DNA of 50,672 nucleotides from contig JABWBB010000015.1 of NCBI GenBank assembly GCA_013360675.1, forward strand, positions 1-50,672, written 5' to 3'. Positions 42,562 through 50,672 of the stretch are shown here, in pieces (the stretch's first letter is position 1; every line of letters starts with the position of its first letter). The position numbers and the translations under genes were made by a program. A model generated the notes under the pieces. The model was given only the letters and a program-made list of their open reading frames with translations, did not search any database and was not told the DNA's origin. The DNA is from Phycisphaerales bacterium. Its GTDB lineage: Bacteria; Planctomycetota; Phycisphaerae; Phycisphaerales; UBA1924.

Positions 42562-42567
42562 TACCCT
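42562..42567 (+). promoter_or_regulatory. -10 box 6 nt before pdxJ (leaderless)
   Basis: TACCCT, then 6 nt, then ATG at 42574; no ribosome-binding site is possible. Confidence 0.5.
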
Positions 42568-42573
42568 TGCCCC

Positions 42574-43362
42574 ATGGCTCTGCTCAGCGTCAACATCGAC
42601 CACGTCGCCACGCTCCGCCAGGCCCGTTATCGCAAGGGGCCCGACTACGGCGAGCCGGACATCTGCCGCGCCGCCCACGAGGCCGAGATGGGCGGGGCCG
42701 ACGGGCTCACCATGCACCTGCGCGAGGACCGGCGTCACGTCATCGACCGCGATATCGAGCGTGTGCGCGAACTCGCCCGCGTGAAGTTCAACCTCGAGAT
42801 GGCCGCCACGACCGAGATGGTCCGCATCGCCGCCCGCGTCAAGCCCCACACCGCGATGCTGGTGCCCGAGGGACGCGACGAGGTGACGACCGAGGGGGGC
42901 CTCGACTGCGCCGGCGGCTTGCGCAAACTCAAAGGCGTGGTCGCTCGCCTGAAAGACGCCGGGTGCGTCGTCTCGGCGTTCATCGATCCCGATTCGCCGC
43001 AGATCGAGGCGGCGTACAAGGCCGGCTTTGACGTGTGCGAGGTCCACACCGGACCCTACGCCAGGGCCTTCGCCCGCGCCGGGGGCGACATGTTCGACCG
43101 GCGGCTCACCGTCGAACTCGAACGCATCGCCATCGCGGGGGGCGAGATCCTGGCCCGGGGCATGCGCTTCAACGCCGGGCACGCGCTCAACTACATCAAC
43201 GTGATGCCCGTGGCGGCGATGCCCGGTGTGGCGGAACTGCACATCGGGCACGCGATCATCAGCCGCGCCGTCTTCGGCGGGCTGCGCTCGGCGGTGGCCG
43301 AGATGAAATCGCTGCTGGTACGGGCCGAGGACTTTCCCATGCACGAGGGGGACCACCCGTGA
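42574..43362 (+). CDS. pdxJ: pyridoxine 5'-phosphate synthase
   Basis: A 262-residue TIM-barrel enzyme that joins 3-amino-2-oxopropyl phosphate and deoxyxylulose phosphate in vitamin B6 synthesis. It starts LLSVNIDHVATLRQARY, with the conserved DHVATLRxAR, then GADGLTMHLREDRRHV, MVPEGRDEVTTEGGLD-type segment (LVPEGRDEVTTEGGLD), and ends HIGHAIISRAVFGGL. Length and all motifs match. ATG at 42574 is 6 nt after TACCCT. Its stop overlaps the GTG of the next gene (GTGA at 43359). Confidence 0.96.
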   Translation: MALLSVNIDHVATLRQARYRKGPDYGEPDICRAAHEAEMGGADGLTMHLREDRRHVIDRDIERVRELARVKFNLEMAATTEMVRIAARVKPHTAMLVPEGRDEVTTEGGLDCAGGLRKLKGVVARLKDAGCVVSAFIDPDSPQIEAAYKAGFDVCEVHTGPYARAFARAGGDMFDRRLTVELERIAIAGGEILARGMRFNAGHALNYINVMPVAAMPGVAELHIGHAIISRAVFGGLRSAVAEMKSLLVRAEDFPMHEGDHP

Positions 43363-43847
43363 AATCACTCGAACGCTTCGACCGGCTGCTCGCGTATGAA
43401 GCCCAAGCCAACGAGCGATGCTTCGACAGCATCGCCGGGGTGGCGATCGACCGCCGCCACGAGGCGCCCTTCGCCAAGGCGCTGGGCATCGCGGCCCATG
43501 TGCAACTGGCGCGCGAAATCTGGCTGGGGCGGCTGCTGGGCCAGCCCGTCCCGCCGCCGCCCAACTGGTTCCCCCCCCTGGGGCTCGACGCGATCCGCGC
43601 CAAGGCCAGGGCCAACGACGGCGCGTGGAAGGCCTATCTCGCCACGCTGACCGACGACGCCCTTAATGCGCACTGCCGCTATACCAGCAGCGAAGGGGTG
43701 GCCTATCGCAGCCTGGTGGACGACATCCTGACGCATGTCTTCAACCACTCGACCTATCACCGCGGGCAGATCGCCCCGCTGGTGACGCACCTCGGCGGCG
43801 AGCGGGCTGGCACCGATTTCATCGCCCTGACCCGCGAACGGGTGTAG
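43359..43847 (+). CDS. DinB family protein
   Basis: A 162-residue four-helix-bundle protein. The three metal ligands typical of DinB/YfiT proteins are visible: His47 (AAHVQLAREIWLGRL), His130 and His134 (HVFNHSTYHRGQI). The family includes metal-dependent thiol S-transferases (bacillithiol or mycothiol linked) and many proteins of unknown role. The GTG start at 43359 overlaps the pdxJ stop, so it is translationally coupled. A member of this family near a possible bacillithiol operon is suggestive but not proof; they are 13 kb apart. Confidence 0.85.
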   Translation: MKSLERFDRLLAYEAQANERCFDSIAGVAIDRRHEAPFAKALGIAAHVQLAREIWLGRLLGQPVPPPPNWFPPLGLDAIRAKARANDGAWKAYLATLTDDALNAHCRYTSSEGVAYRSLVDDILTHVFNHSTYHRGQIAPLVTHLGGERAGTDFIALTRERV

Positions 43848-43849
43848 CC

Positions 43850-44425
43850 ATGGCGCTGCTCGAACCCATCACCCTGTCCGGGGTGGCGCCCGAGCCCGTC
43901 ACCCTCCGCCCGGGGCGACCCGACGACGCCCCGGGCATCCTCGACCTCCGACGCGCCGTAGCGACGGAATGTCCATACATGGTCGCCGAGCCGGGCGAGA
44001 TCGCGGCATCGCCCCGCGGGCTGTGCCGGAAACTGGCGGCGTGGGAGGCCGACGCCGCAACCCTCTGCCTGGTGGCCTGCGCGCAGGACCGGATCGTCGG
44101 CCTGTCGCTGCTTCGCGGGGCGCGCCGTCGTCGCGTGGCGCACAACGCCACGCTGACGCTCATGGTCTCGCTGTCTCACCGGGGTTTGGGCATTGGCGGC
44201 GCGCTGCTCGACGCCTCGCTCGCCTGGGCGAGCGCCCATCCCACGATCGCCATCGTGACGCTGACGGCGGCCTCGGACAATCGTTCGGCGATCGGGCTGT
44301 ATCGCACGCGCGGGTTCGAGATCGAGGGCACGCGACGCGCCCGGCTCCGGCTCAGCCGCACCCGTTTCGCCGATGTCCACCTCATGGCGAGGCTCGTGAA
44401 GACCATCTCCGTCGCGTGTCAATAG
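43850..44425 (+). CDS. GNAT family N-acetyltransferase
   Basis: A 191-residue acetyltransferase. It has the GNAT order: VTLRPGRPDDAPGILDLRRA at the start, CLVACAQDRIVGLSLL, the acetyl-CoA-binding segment ATLTLMVSLSHRGLGIGGALLD with the R/Q-xx-GxG/A loop RGLGIG, then SDNRSAIGLYRTRGFEIEG, where the Tyr is the usual general acid. The substrate cannot be predicted. ATG at 43850 is only 2 nt after the DinB-like stop, so it belongs to the pdxJ operon. A 105-nt gap to folC follows. Confidence 0.88.
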   Translation: MALLEPITLSGVAPEPVTLRPGRPDDAPGILDLRRAVATECPYMVAEPGEIAASPRGLCRKLAAWEADAATLCLVACAQDRIVGLSLLRGARRRRVAHNATLTLMVSLSHRGLGIGGALLDASLAWASAHPTIAIVTLTAASDNRSAIGLYRTRGFEIEGTRRARLRLSRTRFADVHLMARLVKTISVACQ

Positions 44426-44530
44426 GAAAAAGTGCGAGGTGCACGTTATCGCTTGAGGTCGCGCCGTTTAGCGTGGAATTCGCCATGCTCGGGCTACGAT
44501 CGGGTCGAACTTCATCAATCTTTCGTTACG

Positions 44531-46075
44531 ATGAGCCCTCCCATGACGCAGGCCAGGACGACCAGCATCAAGAACGCCAAGGCCGGCCCCAAGGCGCCCA
44601 CACCCGCGGCGGAAGCCCGGCCCGCGCCCGTCGATGCGCTGGATTACGCGGGCGCGCTGGCGCTGCTCGAAGAGCGGCTGAACGTCGAGGCCGTCAAGCC
44701 CTCGCAGCTCGACACCGAACAGGTCTTCCGCCTGGATCGCATGCTCGCGCTGAGCGAATCGCTGGGCAGCCCGCACGCGGACCTGCGCTGCGTGCACGTC
44801 GCCGGCTCGAAGGGCAAGGGAAGCGTCTGCGAGATGACCGCCGCCTGCCTCGAGGCCTGCGGCTGCGTCGTAGGCCTCTTCACCAGCCCGCACCTGACGC
44901 GGGTGCGCGAGCGCATCCGCCTCAACCGGTCCGAGATCCCCGAGGGTGATTTCGCCCGCGTGATCGGCGAGGTGCACAAGGCCGCCTCCGGCCTGCCCAA
45001 GAAACTCGGCCCCGTCACCTACTTCGAGATGCTCACCGCCGCCGCCTTCCTCTACTTTGCACAGGAGGCGGTCGATGTGGCGGTGATCGAGGTCGGGCTG
45101 GGGGGCACCCACGACGCGACGAACATCATCCGCCCCGAGGTCAGCGCCATCACGTCGATCCAGCTCGAGCACACGCGCCTGCTGGGCAGCTCGCTCGCCG
45201 AGATCGCCGCCCACAAGGCGGGCATCATCAAGAGCGGCGCGCCCGCCGTCAGCGTGCCCCAGGCCCCCGAGGTGCTCGAGGTGCTGCGGGCCCGCGCCGC
45301 CGACCAGGGCACCACGCTCGAGGTGCTGGGCGAGGAACTCGACTTCAGCTTCCGCGTCTCGGCCTCCACGCACCTGGGCGCCCACGCCAAGGTCGTCCTC
45401 TCCACCCCGCGCAGCAACTTCGAGCACCTGCCCGTGCCCCTGCGCGGCGAGCACCAGGCGGCCAACTGCGGCGTGGCGCTGGCCATCCTCGACCGCCTGC
45501 GCACCCGCGGGATCGACACGCCCGAATCGCTCGTCGCCAAGGGGCTCGAGCGCACCTGCGCCGCCGGACGCATGGAGATCGTCCATCGCCACCCGACCGT
45601 GCTCATCGACGGGGCCCACAACCCCGAGTCGGTGCAGGCCCTGATGCGCGCCATCGGCACCCACCTGCGTTTCGATTCCATGATCGTCGTCTTCGGGTGC
45701 ATGGCCGACAAGGACATCCCCGGCATGCTCAAACGCTTGGCCCACGGCGCCGACAAGATCTTCTTCACCCGTTCGAGCGACTCGCCCCGCGCCGCCGATC
45801 CGCGCGATCTGGCCAAGCGTTTCAACGAGATCTGCGCCGCGGGCACCTCCGGACACAAGATGGTGCAGGTGGCCCCCACCCTGCGCGAGGCCCTGCAACG
45901 CGCCGCCCAGGCCGTCGACCGCCACGACCTCATCGTCGTCACCGGTTCGTTCGCGATGGCGGGCGAAGCCAAGCGTCTGCTGCAGGACAAGGCCCAGGCG
46001 CGCCGCGAAGCCCCCGTGGGGAATGCCGCGATCGTCGAAGTCAAGCCCCCCGCGCCCAAGCCGCGGCGTCGCTAG
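44531..46075 (+). CDS. folC: folylpolyglutamate synthase / dihydrofolate synthase
   Basis: A 514-residue Mur-ligase-like enzyme that adds glutamate to folates (and often also makes dihydrofolate). The P-loop is HVAGSKGKGSVC (89-100), then FTSPHLTRVRERIRLN, VIEVGLGGTHDATN, and the glutamate-binding end with IVHRHPTVLIDGAHNPESV. A Lys/Ala/Pro-rich extension of about 35 residues precedes the enzyme at the N-terminus and a Pro/Lys-rich tail ends it; both are unusual. The start is ATG at 44531 or 44543; TACGAT at 44527-44532 overlaps the first and lies 10 nt before the second, which I consider equally likely. It is not obviously coupled to the GNAT gene. Confidence 0.93.
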   Translation: MSPPMTQARTTSIKNAKAGPKAPTPAAEARPAPVDALDYAGALALLEERLNVEAVKPSQLDTEQVFRLDRMLALSESLGSPHADLRCVHVAGSKGKGSVCEMTAACLEACGCVVGLFTSPHLTRVRERIRLNRSEIPEGDFARVIGEVHKAASGLPKKLGPVTYFEMLTAAAFLYFAQEAVDVAVIEVGLGGTHDATNIIRPEVSAITSIQLEHTRLLGSSLAEIAAHKAGIIKSGAPAVSVPQAPEVLEVLRARAADQGTTLEVLGEELDFSFRVSASTHLGAHAKVVLSTPRSNFEHLPVPLRGEHQAANCGVALAILDRLRTRGIDTPESLVAKGLERTCAAGRMEIVHRHPTVLIDGAHNPESVQALMRAIGTHLRFDSMIVVFGCMADKDIPGMLKRLAHGADKIFFTRSSDSPRAADPRDLAKRFNEICAAGTSGHKMVQVAPTLREALQRAAQAVDRHDLIVVTGSFAMAGEAKRLLQDKAQARREAPVGNAAIVEVKPPAPKPRRR

Positions 46076-46078
46076 CCC

Positions 46079-46084
46079 TATCAT
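46079..46084 (+). promoter_or_regulatory. -10 box 6 nt before the small membrane protein gene (leaderless)
   Basis: TATCAT, 6 nt, then ATG at 46091, immediately after the folC stop (46073-46075). Confidence 0.5.
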
Positions 46085-46090
46085 TCCCGC

Positions 46091-46387
46091 ATGTTCCACG
46101 CCTGGAACATCGACCAGGGGGCGTCACGCATCGGCCAGGTCTTCGGCCGCGCCAACGCCCGCGCCTCTCTCCTCGAGCGCCTGCTCGCCTTCGCCCTGCT
46201 GGTGTTCCTGGGCCTGCTGCTGCTCGCGGTGCTGATCCCGCTGGCGCTCCTCTTCATCCTGGGCGCGCTGCTCCTCGCCACCCTGCGATGGATGCGAAAC
46301 CTCATCATCCGCGTGCGGCGCCCCAACGGGCCCCTCGACGGGCGACGCAACGTCCGCGTCATCGTGCCCGACGAACCGGAGCGATAG
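46091..46387 (+). CDS. small membrane protein of unknown function
   Basis: A 98-residue protein with a long hydrophobic part (about 27-65, LLERLLAFALLVFLG and further Leu/Ala/Ile stretches) that fits two TM helices or a hairpin, then a basic tail (RNLIIRVRRPNG and ending VPDEPER). The N-terminal part (MFHAWNIDQG) is polar. No family recognised. The start is 6 nt after a TATCAT box, and the next gene begins 3 nt after its stop, so the two form a pair. Confidence 0.7.
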   Translation: MFHAWNIDQGASRIGQVFGRANARASLLERLLAFALLVFLGLLLLAVLIPLALLFILGALLLATLRWMRNLIIRVRRPNGPLDGRRNVRVIVPDEPER

Positions 46388-46390
46388 ACC

Positions 46391-46798
46391 ATGCCCCTCT
46401 CGCGTGATCACTGCCCCACCTGCGGCTATGACCTCGCGGGTTTGGGTGCCGATCACGTTCGCGTCTGCCCCGAATGCGGCGGATCGTTCGTGCCCCGCGC
46501 ACGACCCGCAGCCCGGAGCATGCCGGGCGTTGGCCTGGTCCTGCTCGTGGACGTGGCGCTTGCCATGCTCCTGCTCGGGGTCGCTCACGCCTTCCCGCTC
46601 AACTCCATCCCGGAACTGGGCGTGTTCCTGCTCGCCCTTCTCGCGTTGATCCCCGTCACCGGGATCGTGTCATTCAGACGGGCACAGCACTACATGCGCC
46701 CGCGCCTGGACGCATGGGAAGAGTGGATCCTGAGCCTGATCGTCGTCTTGGCGGGATTGCTCTCCGGCGGGTTCGTGATGTTCTATCTGTCCTCATAG
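46391..46798 (+). CDS. zinc-ribbon membrane protein of unknown function
   Basis: A 135-residue protein. The N-terminal zinc ribbon has Cys8, Cys11, Cys26 and Cys29 (CPTCGYDLAGL then CPECGGSF), a form very common in planctomycete proteins (CxxCGYDLxGL). Three TM segments follow (VLLVDVALAMLLLGVAHAF, LGVFLLALLALIPVTGIVSF, and IVVLAGLLSGGFVMFYL). Function unknown. ATG at 46391 has a GGAGCG site in the preceding gene's end, so it is probably co-translated with it. The stop is only 4 nt from the end of the convergent O-antigen-ligase-like gene. Confidence 0.78.
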   Translation: MPLSRDHCPTCGYDLAGLGADHVRVCPECGGSFVPRARPAARSMPGVGLVLLVDVALAMLLLGVAHAFPLNSIPELGVFLLALLALIPVTGIVSFRRAQHYMRPRLDAWEEWILSLIVVLAGLLSGGFVMFYLSS

Positions 46799-46802
46799 GG
46801 AC

Positions 46803-48173
46803 CTAGCCGCGGCTGGCGTAGGTCAACGCCGCGACGTACTCGGCCTCGTCCCGCGTGGGCTCCGATTCGGCCTCGGCCAGGTTCATCTGCTCGGCCCGCG
46901 CCACCTTGTTGACCACGAGGAAGATATAGAACGGCAGCGGGATCGACGTGAACGTTCCTTGCTTGAGCGCCTGCAGCAGCGCCACCAGCGCAAAGGCCCC
47001 CAGGATCGCCGACGCCGACCGCATCGCCCGGTCGTCCTTGGCCGCCGTCCAGATCCAGCGCCAGCCCTTCCAGACGGCCCAGAGCGAGAGGCACAGGAAC
47101 CCAAAGCCCAGGAAGCCCTCTTCGGTCAGCACCTCGATGAAGAGGTTGTGGGCGTAGGTGTAACTCCCGTCGGGCGGGCGGAAGTAGGCGTTGTACGCGT
47201 TGGTGCCCAGCCCAAAGATCCACGATCCCGGGCTCGACATGAACGCCGCGAACATGTTGATGATCGACTCGAAGCGAACCTTGGCCCCCACGCCGACCGA
47301 CTCACCCGTCCAACGGGCGGCGGTCTCTTCGCTCACGAACAGCACGATCGAGACATACCCCAGCACCACAATGAACAGGCCCGACACCGACAGCAGCAGG
47401 AACTGCCGCATGTCGCGGATGGTATAGGCAAACGGGATCAACGCCACGACGGCGACGACCATCGCGATCGCCTGCCCGCGCGAGCCCGAAGCCAGCATCA
47501 CCGCCATGCCCGCAAGGAAGCAGGACGCCCGGAGCAGCAGCGCCCCGGCCGTCCCCTGGCGGGTCACCAGCAACGCCGCCACGACGGCGACCATCATGCC
47601 CAGCTCGCTCACCACCAGCGGGTTTCCGCGGAAGACCTCGCCCGAGGCGGCGACGAACTCAAGGGTCAGGCGCCCGCCGTAAACCGACGCGTTGGGGTTG
47701 GCCAGGATGAGCACCGAGATGATGGACCCGATCACCATGAAGGGGACGAGCATCTTGTAAAAGTCGTCCAGGCTCAGGATGAGCAGGGGGAGCACCCCGA
47801 GCATGAGGGCCCAATAGGGCAACCCGTTGTCGATCACGAAGTACTTCGCGGCGTCGCGCGAGGGGGTGTGCAGCATCCCGAAGAGCACCAGGAAGTAGAG
47901 CCCGCACGTGGCCCAGGTCTGGAGGTTGTTGAGCCCCCGGAAGGGTCGCTGCCCGCGGATCAGGAGCATCCCCGCCGCCGTCGCCGAGGTGAGGGCCACC
48001 GCGACGTTGAGGAGCCACGGCACGCGCATCAGCCAGGGAACCCAGGCCTGCACCACCTGCTCGAGCGGAAAGAACAGGAGCACCAGCAGGAAGGCATACC
48101 GCGGGCGCAGCAGCACATACACCAGCGAACCCGCCAGTGCCAGCGCCACGATAAGCCCGATGATCGTCGACAC
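46803..48173 (-). CDS. O-antigen ligase family membrane protein
   Basis: A 456-residue protein with about 10-12 TM helices and the O-antigen ligase/polymerase (Wzy_C) domain. The family core is the region MLASGSRGQAIAMVVAV through SWIFGLGTNAYNAYF and YTYAHNLFIEVLTEEGFLGF, with the conserved Gly-rich loop and AHNL motif. Such proteins polymerise or ligate polysaccharide repeat units outside the inner membrane. The GTG start at 48173 has a GAGGAG site 6 nt upstream. No other polysaccharide genes adjoin, but PEP-CTERM systems and exopolysaccharide loci often go together. Confidence 0.85.
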   Translation of the reverse strand: MSTIIGLIVALALAGSLVYVLLRPRYAFLLVLLFFPLEQVVQAWVPWLMRVPWLLNVAVALTSATAAGMLLIRGQRPFRGLNNLQTWATCGLYFLVLFGMLHTPSRDAAKYFVIDNGLPYWALMLGVLPLLILSLDDFYKMLVPFMVIGSIISVLILANPNASVYGGRLTLEFVAASGEVFRGNPLVVSELGMMVAVVAALLVTRQGTAGALLLRASCFLAGMAVMLASGSRGQAIAMVVAVVALIPFAYTIRDMRQFLLLSVSGLFIVVLGYVSIVLFVSEETAARWTGESVGVGAKVRFESIINMFAAFMSSPGSWIFGLGTNAYNAYFRPPDGSYTYAHNLFIEVLTEEGFLGFGFLCLSLWAVWKGWRWIWTAAKDDRAMRSASAILGAFALVALLQALKQGTFTSIPLPFYIFLVVNKVARAEQMNLAEAESEPTRDEAEYVAALTYASRG

Positions 48174-48474
48174 GCCGACTCCTCACCCCGGCTGGCGTAC
48201 GTCACACCCGCCGGATCGGTTCACACTATCGGACCCCCAGCCGCACGGGTCCACCGCGATCCCGGGGATCCGCCGTTTCATCGGCATTTTCAAGGGTCTC
48301 ACTTGTCGTCGCGACCCATCTTCTCGGCACGCCCCGCGCGAACGCTACACGCCCTGCAGATCGCGCAAGGGGCTCGACCCGGCGGCTTTAGCACCGGGGT
48401 TGCCCGCCCCGGGCCCAAACTATTCCGATGATTGAGACGGCTTGGCGCCGCGCCGGCCGAGGGAGGGTGTGTTG
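48174..48474. other. intergenic region between ligase gene and GH56-like gene
   Basis: About 300 nt between two divergent genes. I see a GGAGGG ribosome-binding site just before the forward gene (ending near 48468) but no clear promoter boxes or repeats. A GC-rich hairpin could form at GCCCCGGGC (about 48405). Confidence 0.35.
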
Positions 48475-50672
48475 ATGCTCCATGGTGTTGCGACGCGACT
48501 TGGTTCACGTGCGCTTGGGCTTCTGGGCGGGGTGCTGCTGGGCGCAGCCGCCGCGCCGGCCCTGGCCCAATCAAGCCAGCCCCCCTTCACCATTTACTCG
48601 GTGCAGTCCTCGCCCAATCCGGCCTGGCGCAACCCGATGCTCGCCGGCGACCTGCCCTACTCCCTTAACGCGCAGATCCTTCCCGAGCACTGGCTGGGGA
48701 ACTACCCCATCGCCGGCCCGCACATGATGGAGCTGGCGCCCGGCGGCCGGGCCGAGTTCATGCGCCTGCACCTCGAAAAGCTCCGGCGCGACATCGTCAA
48801 CTGGTTCCCCAACCCCAACTACGACGGGCTGGCGATCATCGACTACGAGGCCTGGTACCCCAACTGGACCATGCACCACAACTACGCCAGCAACGGCGCC
48901 GCCGATGCGTGGGATGCCGACCCGATCGACGACTGGCGCGACTACATCCGCGCGCATCGCGCCTCGCTCCTGGCCGGACGCAACCCGGCCCAGCAGGAGG
49001 AAGTCTTCCGCTCCACCTGGCTCGAGGCCACCCGCGAGTTCTATGAACTCACCCTGCAGGAATGCAAGGCCGTGCGCCCCCACGCCAAGTGGGGCTTCTA
49101 CATGATGCCCGCCCGCCACTACTTCGCCTGGTGGCGCCAGGATCAGTCCGACCTGCTCCGCTACGCCAACGACCACGAACTCGATTGGCTCTATGACCAG
49201 GTCGACGCCTTCTACCCCAGCCTCTACACCTTCTACTACTCCGTGGGCGACCGCCCCCTCCAGAACGGCGAGGACCGCCCAAGCCAGCACGCCGACTACA
49301 TCCGCAACAACATGATCGAGACCATGCGCATCTGCCGCAACAAGCCCGTCATCCCCGTGATGTGGGCGGCGTACCACAACTCCAACCAGCGCTACTCCCT
49401 CCAGCTCGTCAACGACATCAACATGCGCCAGATGCTCGACATCCCGCTCGAAATGGGCGCGAAGGGATTCGTCTTCTGGGACTGGATCCAGTCCGAGAGT
49501 TACTACCGCAACCTCATCGCCTTCGCCAACCACCGCCTCAACCCGCACCTCCGCGACCTCATCCTCCAGTACACCCCGCCCCCGCCGCCCCCGCCCCCGA
49601 GCGATCCCCCGCCCAGTGATCCGCCCCCGAGCGATCCACCCCCCAGCAACCCGCCTCCAAGCGATCCACCTCCCAGCGATCCGCCCCCGATCGATCCGCC
49701 CCCCAGCAATCCGCCCCCGAGCGATCCGCCCCCCAGCAACCCGCCTCCGAGCGATCCTCCTCCCAGCAATCCTCCCCCGAGCAATCCCCCGCCCAGCGAT
49801 CCGCCCCCCAGCGATCCGACGACGGGCAATCCCCCGCCGCCGACGCCTCCGGCTCCGCTGCCCCCTCGCACGCTTCCCCCCTCTTCACCTTCGGGGCGCG
49901 CCGGGCATCCCGGCATCCCGCCGACCAACCCCGAACCCGGAAATCCCCCGCAGCCCAGCGACCCATCAACGCCGCCTATCGGCGGCGATCCCGAGGACCC
50001 CACGCCGAATCCGCCGGAAAGCCCGGACGCCGGCGGTGAAGTCGGCGGCGGTTCCTCCGGCTCCGGTGGTGGCTCAGCCGGCGGCTCATCGGGCGGTTCG
50101 TCCGGCGGTTCGTCGGGGGGCAGCGCCGATACCTCATCGGGCAGCGTCATCAGCGCCAGCGGCGGAGGAGGTGGTGGCAGTGGTGGCGGCGGCGGAAGCA
50201 GCGGTGGAAGCAGCGGCGGCGGCTTCCGCTTCGCTTCGGGCGGTGGTGGCGGCGGCGCATCGGGATATACCGGCGTCGCCTCCATGGGCTCGGGGCTCTC
50301 GAGCTCCGCCGTCAACGGCTGGCTCTCGGATCCCGCTGCCCGCGCCCGTGTCGACCGCAACTCCCTGCTCTTCGCCACGCGCGTCGGTGACGGCACCACC
50401 CTGAACCCCCTGTTGGAAGGCGACCCCGACGCCCCCTTCACGATCGATGAGCAGGGCTTCATCCGCACCGCGAGCGTCGAGGGCTTCGAGCGCAGCGCCC
50501 TGGTCTCGAGCCTTCCCGATGAAGGCACCGCGGTTTCGGGCCTGCCTGCGCGTTCCGCGCTTGTCACGGGCCCCGTGCCCCTGAGCACCAGCGTCGCCCG
50601 GGCCAACGCCCCCAGCGCCAGCGTCTCGGGCCTGGCCTCGCGCGCCGCCATTGCCGGCACGGCGACCGCGAG
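48475..50672 (+). CDS. secreted GH56 hyaluronidase-like protein (continues past the window)
   Basis: From ATG 48475 the frame is open to the window end (732 codons). Signal peptide: residues 1-32 (APALAQ). Residues about 38-370 match GH56 hyaluronidases (hydrolysis of beta-1,4 hexosaminide bonds) in order: [27 protein letters not shown] with Asp123 and Glu125 (the D-x-E that in animal enzymes holds the acid), [12 protein letters not shown] (active-site Tyr), [10 protein letters not shown] (second Tyr), and [15 protein letters not shown] (substrate Trp). A (PPPSD/N)n linker follows (15 units), then a Gly/Ser-rich stretch and a low-complexity region that runs past the window, which probably displays the enzyme at the cell surface. 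ATG has GGAGGG 8 nt upstream. The open right end prevents seeing any anchor. Substrate could be hyaluronan, chondroitin or another polymer. Confidence 0.85.
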   Translation, partial: MLHGVATRLGSRALGLLGGVLLGAAAAPALAQSSQPPFTIYSVQSSPNPAWRNPMLAGDLPYSLNAQILPEHWLGNYPIAGPHMMELAPGGRAEFMRLHLEKLRRDIVNWFPNPNYDGLAIIDYEAWYPNWTMHHNYASNGAADAWDADPIDDWRDYIRAHRASLLAGRNPAQQEEVFRSTWLEATREFYELTLQECKAVRPHAKWGFYMMPARHYFAWWRQDQSDLLRYANDHELDWLYDQVDAFYPSLYTFYYSVGDRPLQNGEDRPSQHADYIRNNMIETMRICRNKPVIPVMWAAYHNSNQRYSLQLVNDINMRQMLDIPLEMGAKGFVFWDWIQSESYYRNLIAFANHRLNPHLRDLILQYTPPPPPPPPSDPPPSDPPPSDPPPSNPPPSDPPPSDPPPIDPPPSNPPPSDPPPSNPPPSDPPPSNPPPSNPPPSDPPPSDPTTGNPPPPTPPAPLPPRTLPPSSPSGRAGHPGIPPTNPEPGNPPQPSDPSTPPIGGDPEDPTPNPPESPDAGGEVGGGSSGSGGGSAGGSSGGSSGGSSGGSADTSSGSVISASGGGGGGSGGGGGSSGGSSGGGFRFASGGGGGGASGYTGVASMGSGLSSSAVNGWLSDPAARARVDRNSLLFATRVGDGTTLNPLLEGDPDAPFTIDEQGFIRTASVEGFERSALVSSLPDEGTAVSGLPARSALVTGPVPLSTSVARANAPSASVSGLASRAAIAGTATA
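49591..49815 (+). repeat. 15 x 15-bp coding repeat ([10 protein letters not shown])
   Basis: Fifteen in-frame 15-bp units encoding PPPSD or PPPSN (one unit PPPID). Bases differ mainly at the third codon position, so the units are not identical copies and look maintained for protein sequence. Forms the linker of the GH56-like enzyme. Confidence 0.9.

Noticed and set aside
49591-49815. Regular short repeats that could suggest a CRISPR array.
   Set aside because: The 15-bp units have no spacers, stay in frame and code for [10 protein letters not shown].
49503-50660. A 385-codon reverse frame of Gly/Pro repeats.
   Set aside because: Antisense to the repeat linker of the GH56-like gene; composition is a mirror of the coding repeat.

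Overview
The window is GC-rich, densely packed bacterial DNA that reads as a planctomycete, most likely class Phycisphaerae (an inference from gene content). The evidence is a secreted protein with a PTPGS-type PEP-CTERM tail and an arginine end, a ClpC-type AAA+ unfoldase, three TPR-linked O-GlcNAc-transferase-like (GT41) genes in a row, a phosphate-selective porin, and many small membrane or lipoproteins of unknown function. Housekeeping genes are queD, phoH, argS, clpC, mscL, cca, ispE, pdxJ, folC and a dus-type tRNA modification gene.

Layout. Positions 1-816 hold the end of a chemotaxis receptor that looks proteobacterial. It stops abruptly inside a reverse-strand HtrA-type protease gene (817-1638), so the left end is probably a chimeric join. 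Next come queD, a PEP-CTERM protein, an Rrf2 regulator with three cysteines, tRNA-Gly(TCC) and a GT4 glycosyltransferase whose stop codon lies inside the tRNA gene. Then follow an AhpD-like protein, the overlapping pair pgpH-like/phoH, and a PhoR/PhoB-like two-component system divergent from a phosphate-selective porin. 13.4-17.7 kb holds argS, a cobalamin/siderophore-type binding lipoprotein and a coiled-coil membrane protein with an EF-hand-like loop. 17.9-25.9 kb is a reverse-strand block of three translationally coupled TPR-GT41 genes behind clpC. 26.3-30.2 kb is a five-gene reverse operon with a PIG-L deacetylase and a distant BshC-like protein, suggesting low-molecular-weight thiol synthesis. 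30.2-46.8 kb carries mostly forward genes (dus, mscL, DUF481, AhpD-like, cca, a pair of secreted ClpP-fold paralogues, ispE, ROK kinase, M28 peptidase, pdxJ, dinB-like, GNAT, folC, two small membrane proteins) with a reverse AarF/UbiB gene. The right end has an O-antigen-ligase-like gene and a gene, open at the window edge, for a secreted GH56 hyaluronidase-like enzyme with a Pro-rich repeat linker and a Gly/Ser-rich region.

The most interesting points are: (1) a bacterial GH56-like protein with the family's catalytic residues; (2) six genes whose start codon sits exactly 6 nt after a TANNNT -10 box, with three more at 7-8 nt, which implies widespread leaderless transcription; (3) the triple TPR-GT41 operon; (4) the tandem secreted ClpP-fold paralogues, one keeping and one lacking the nucleophilic serine; (5) the BshB/BshC-like operon; (6) the probable chimeric junction at about 816.
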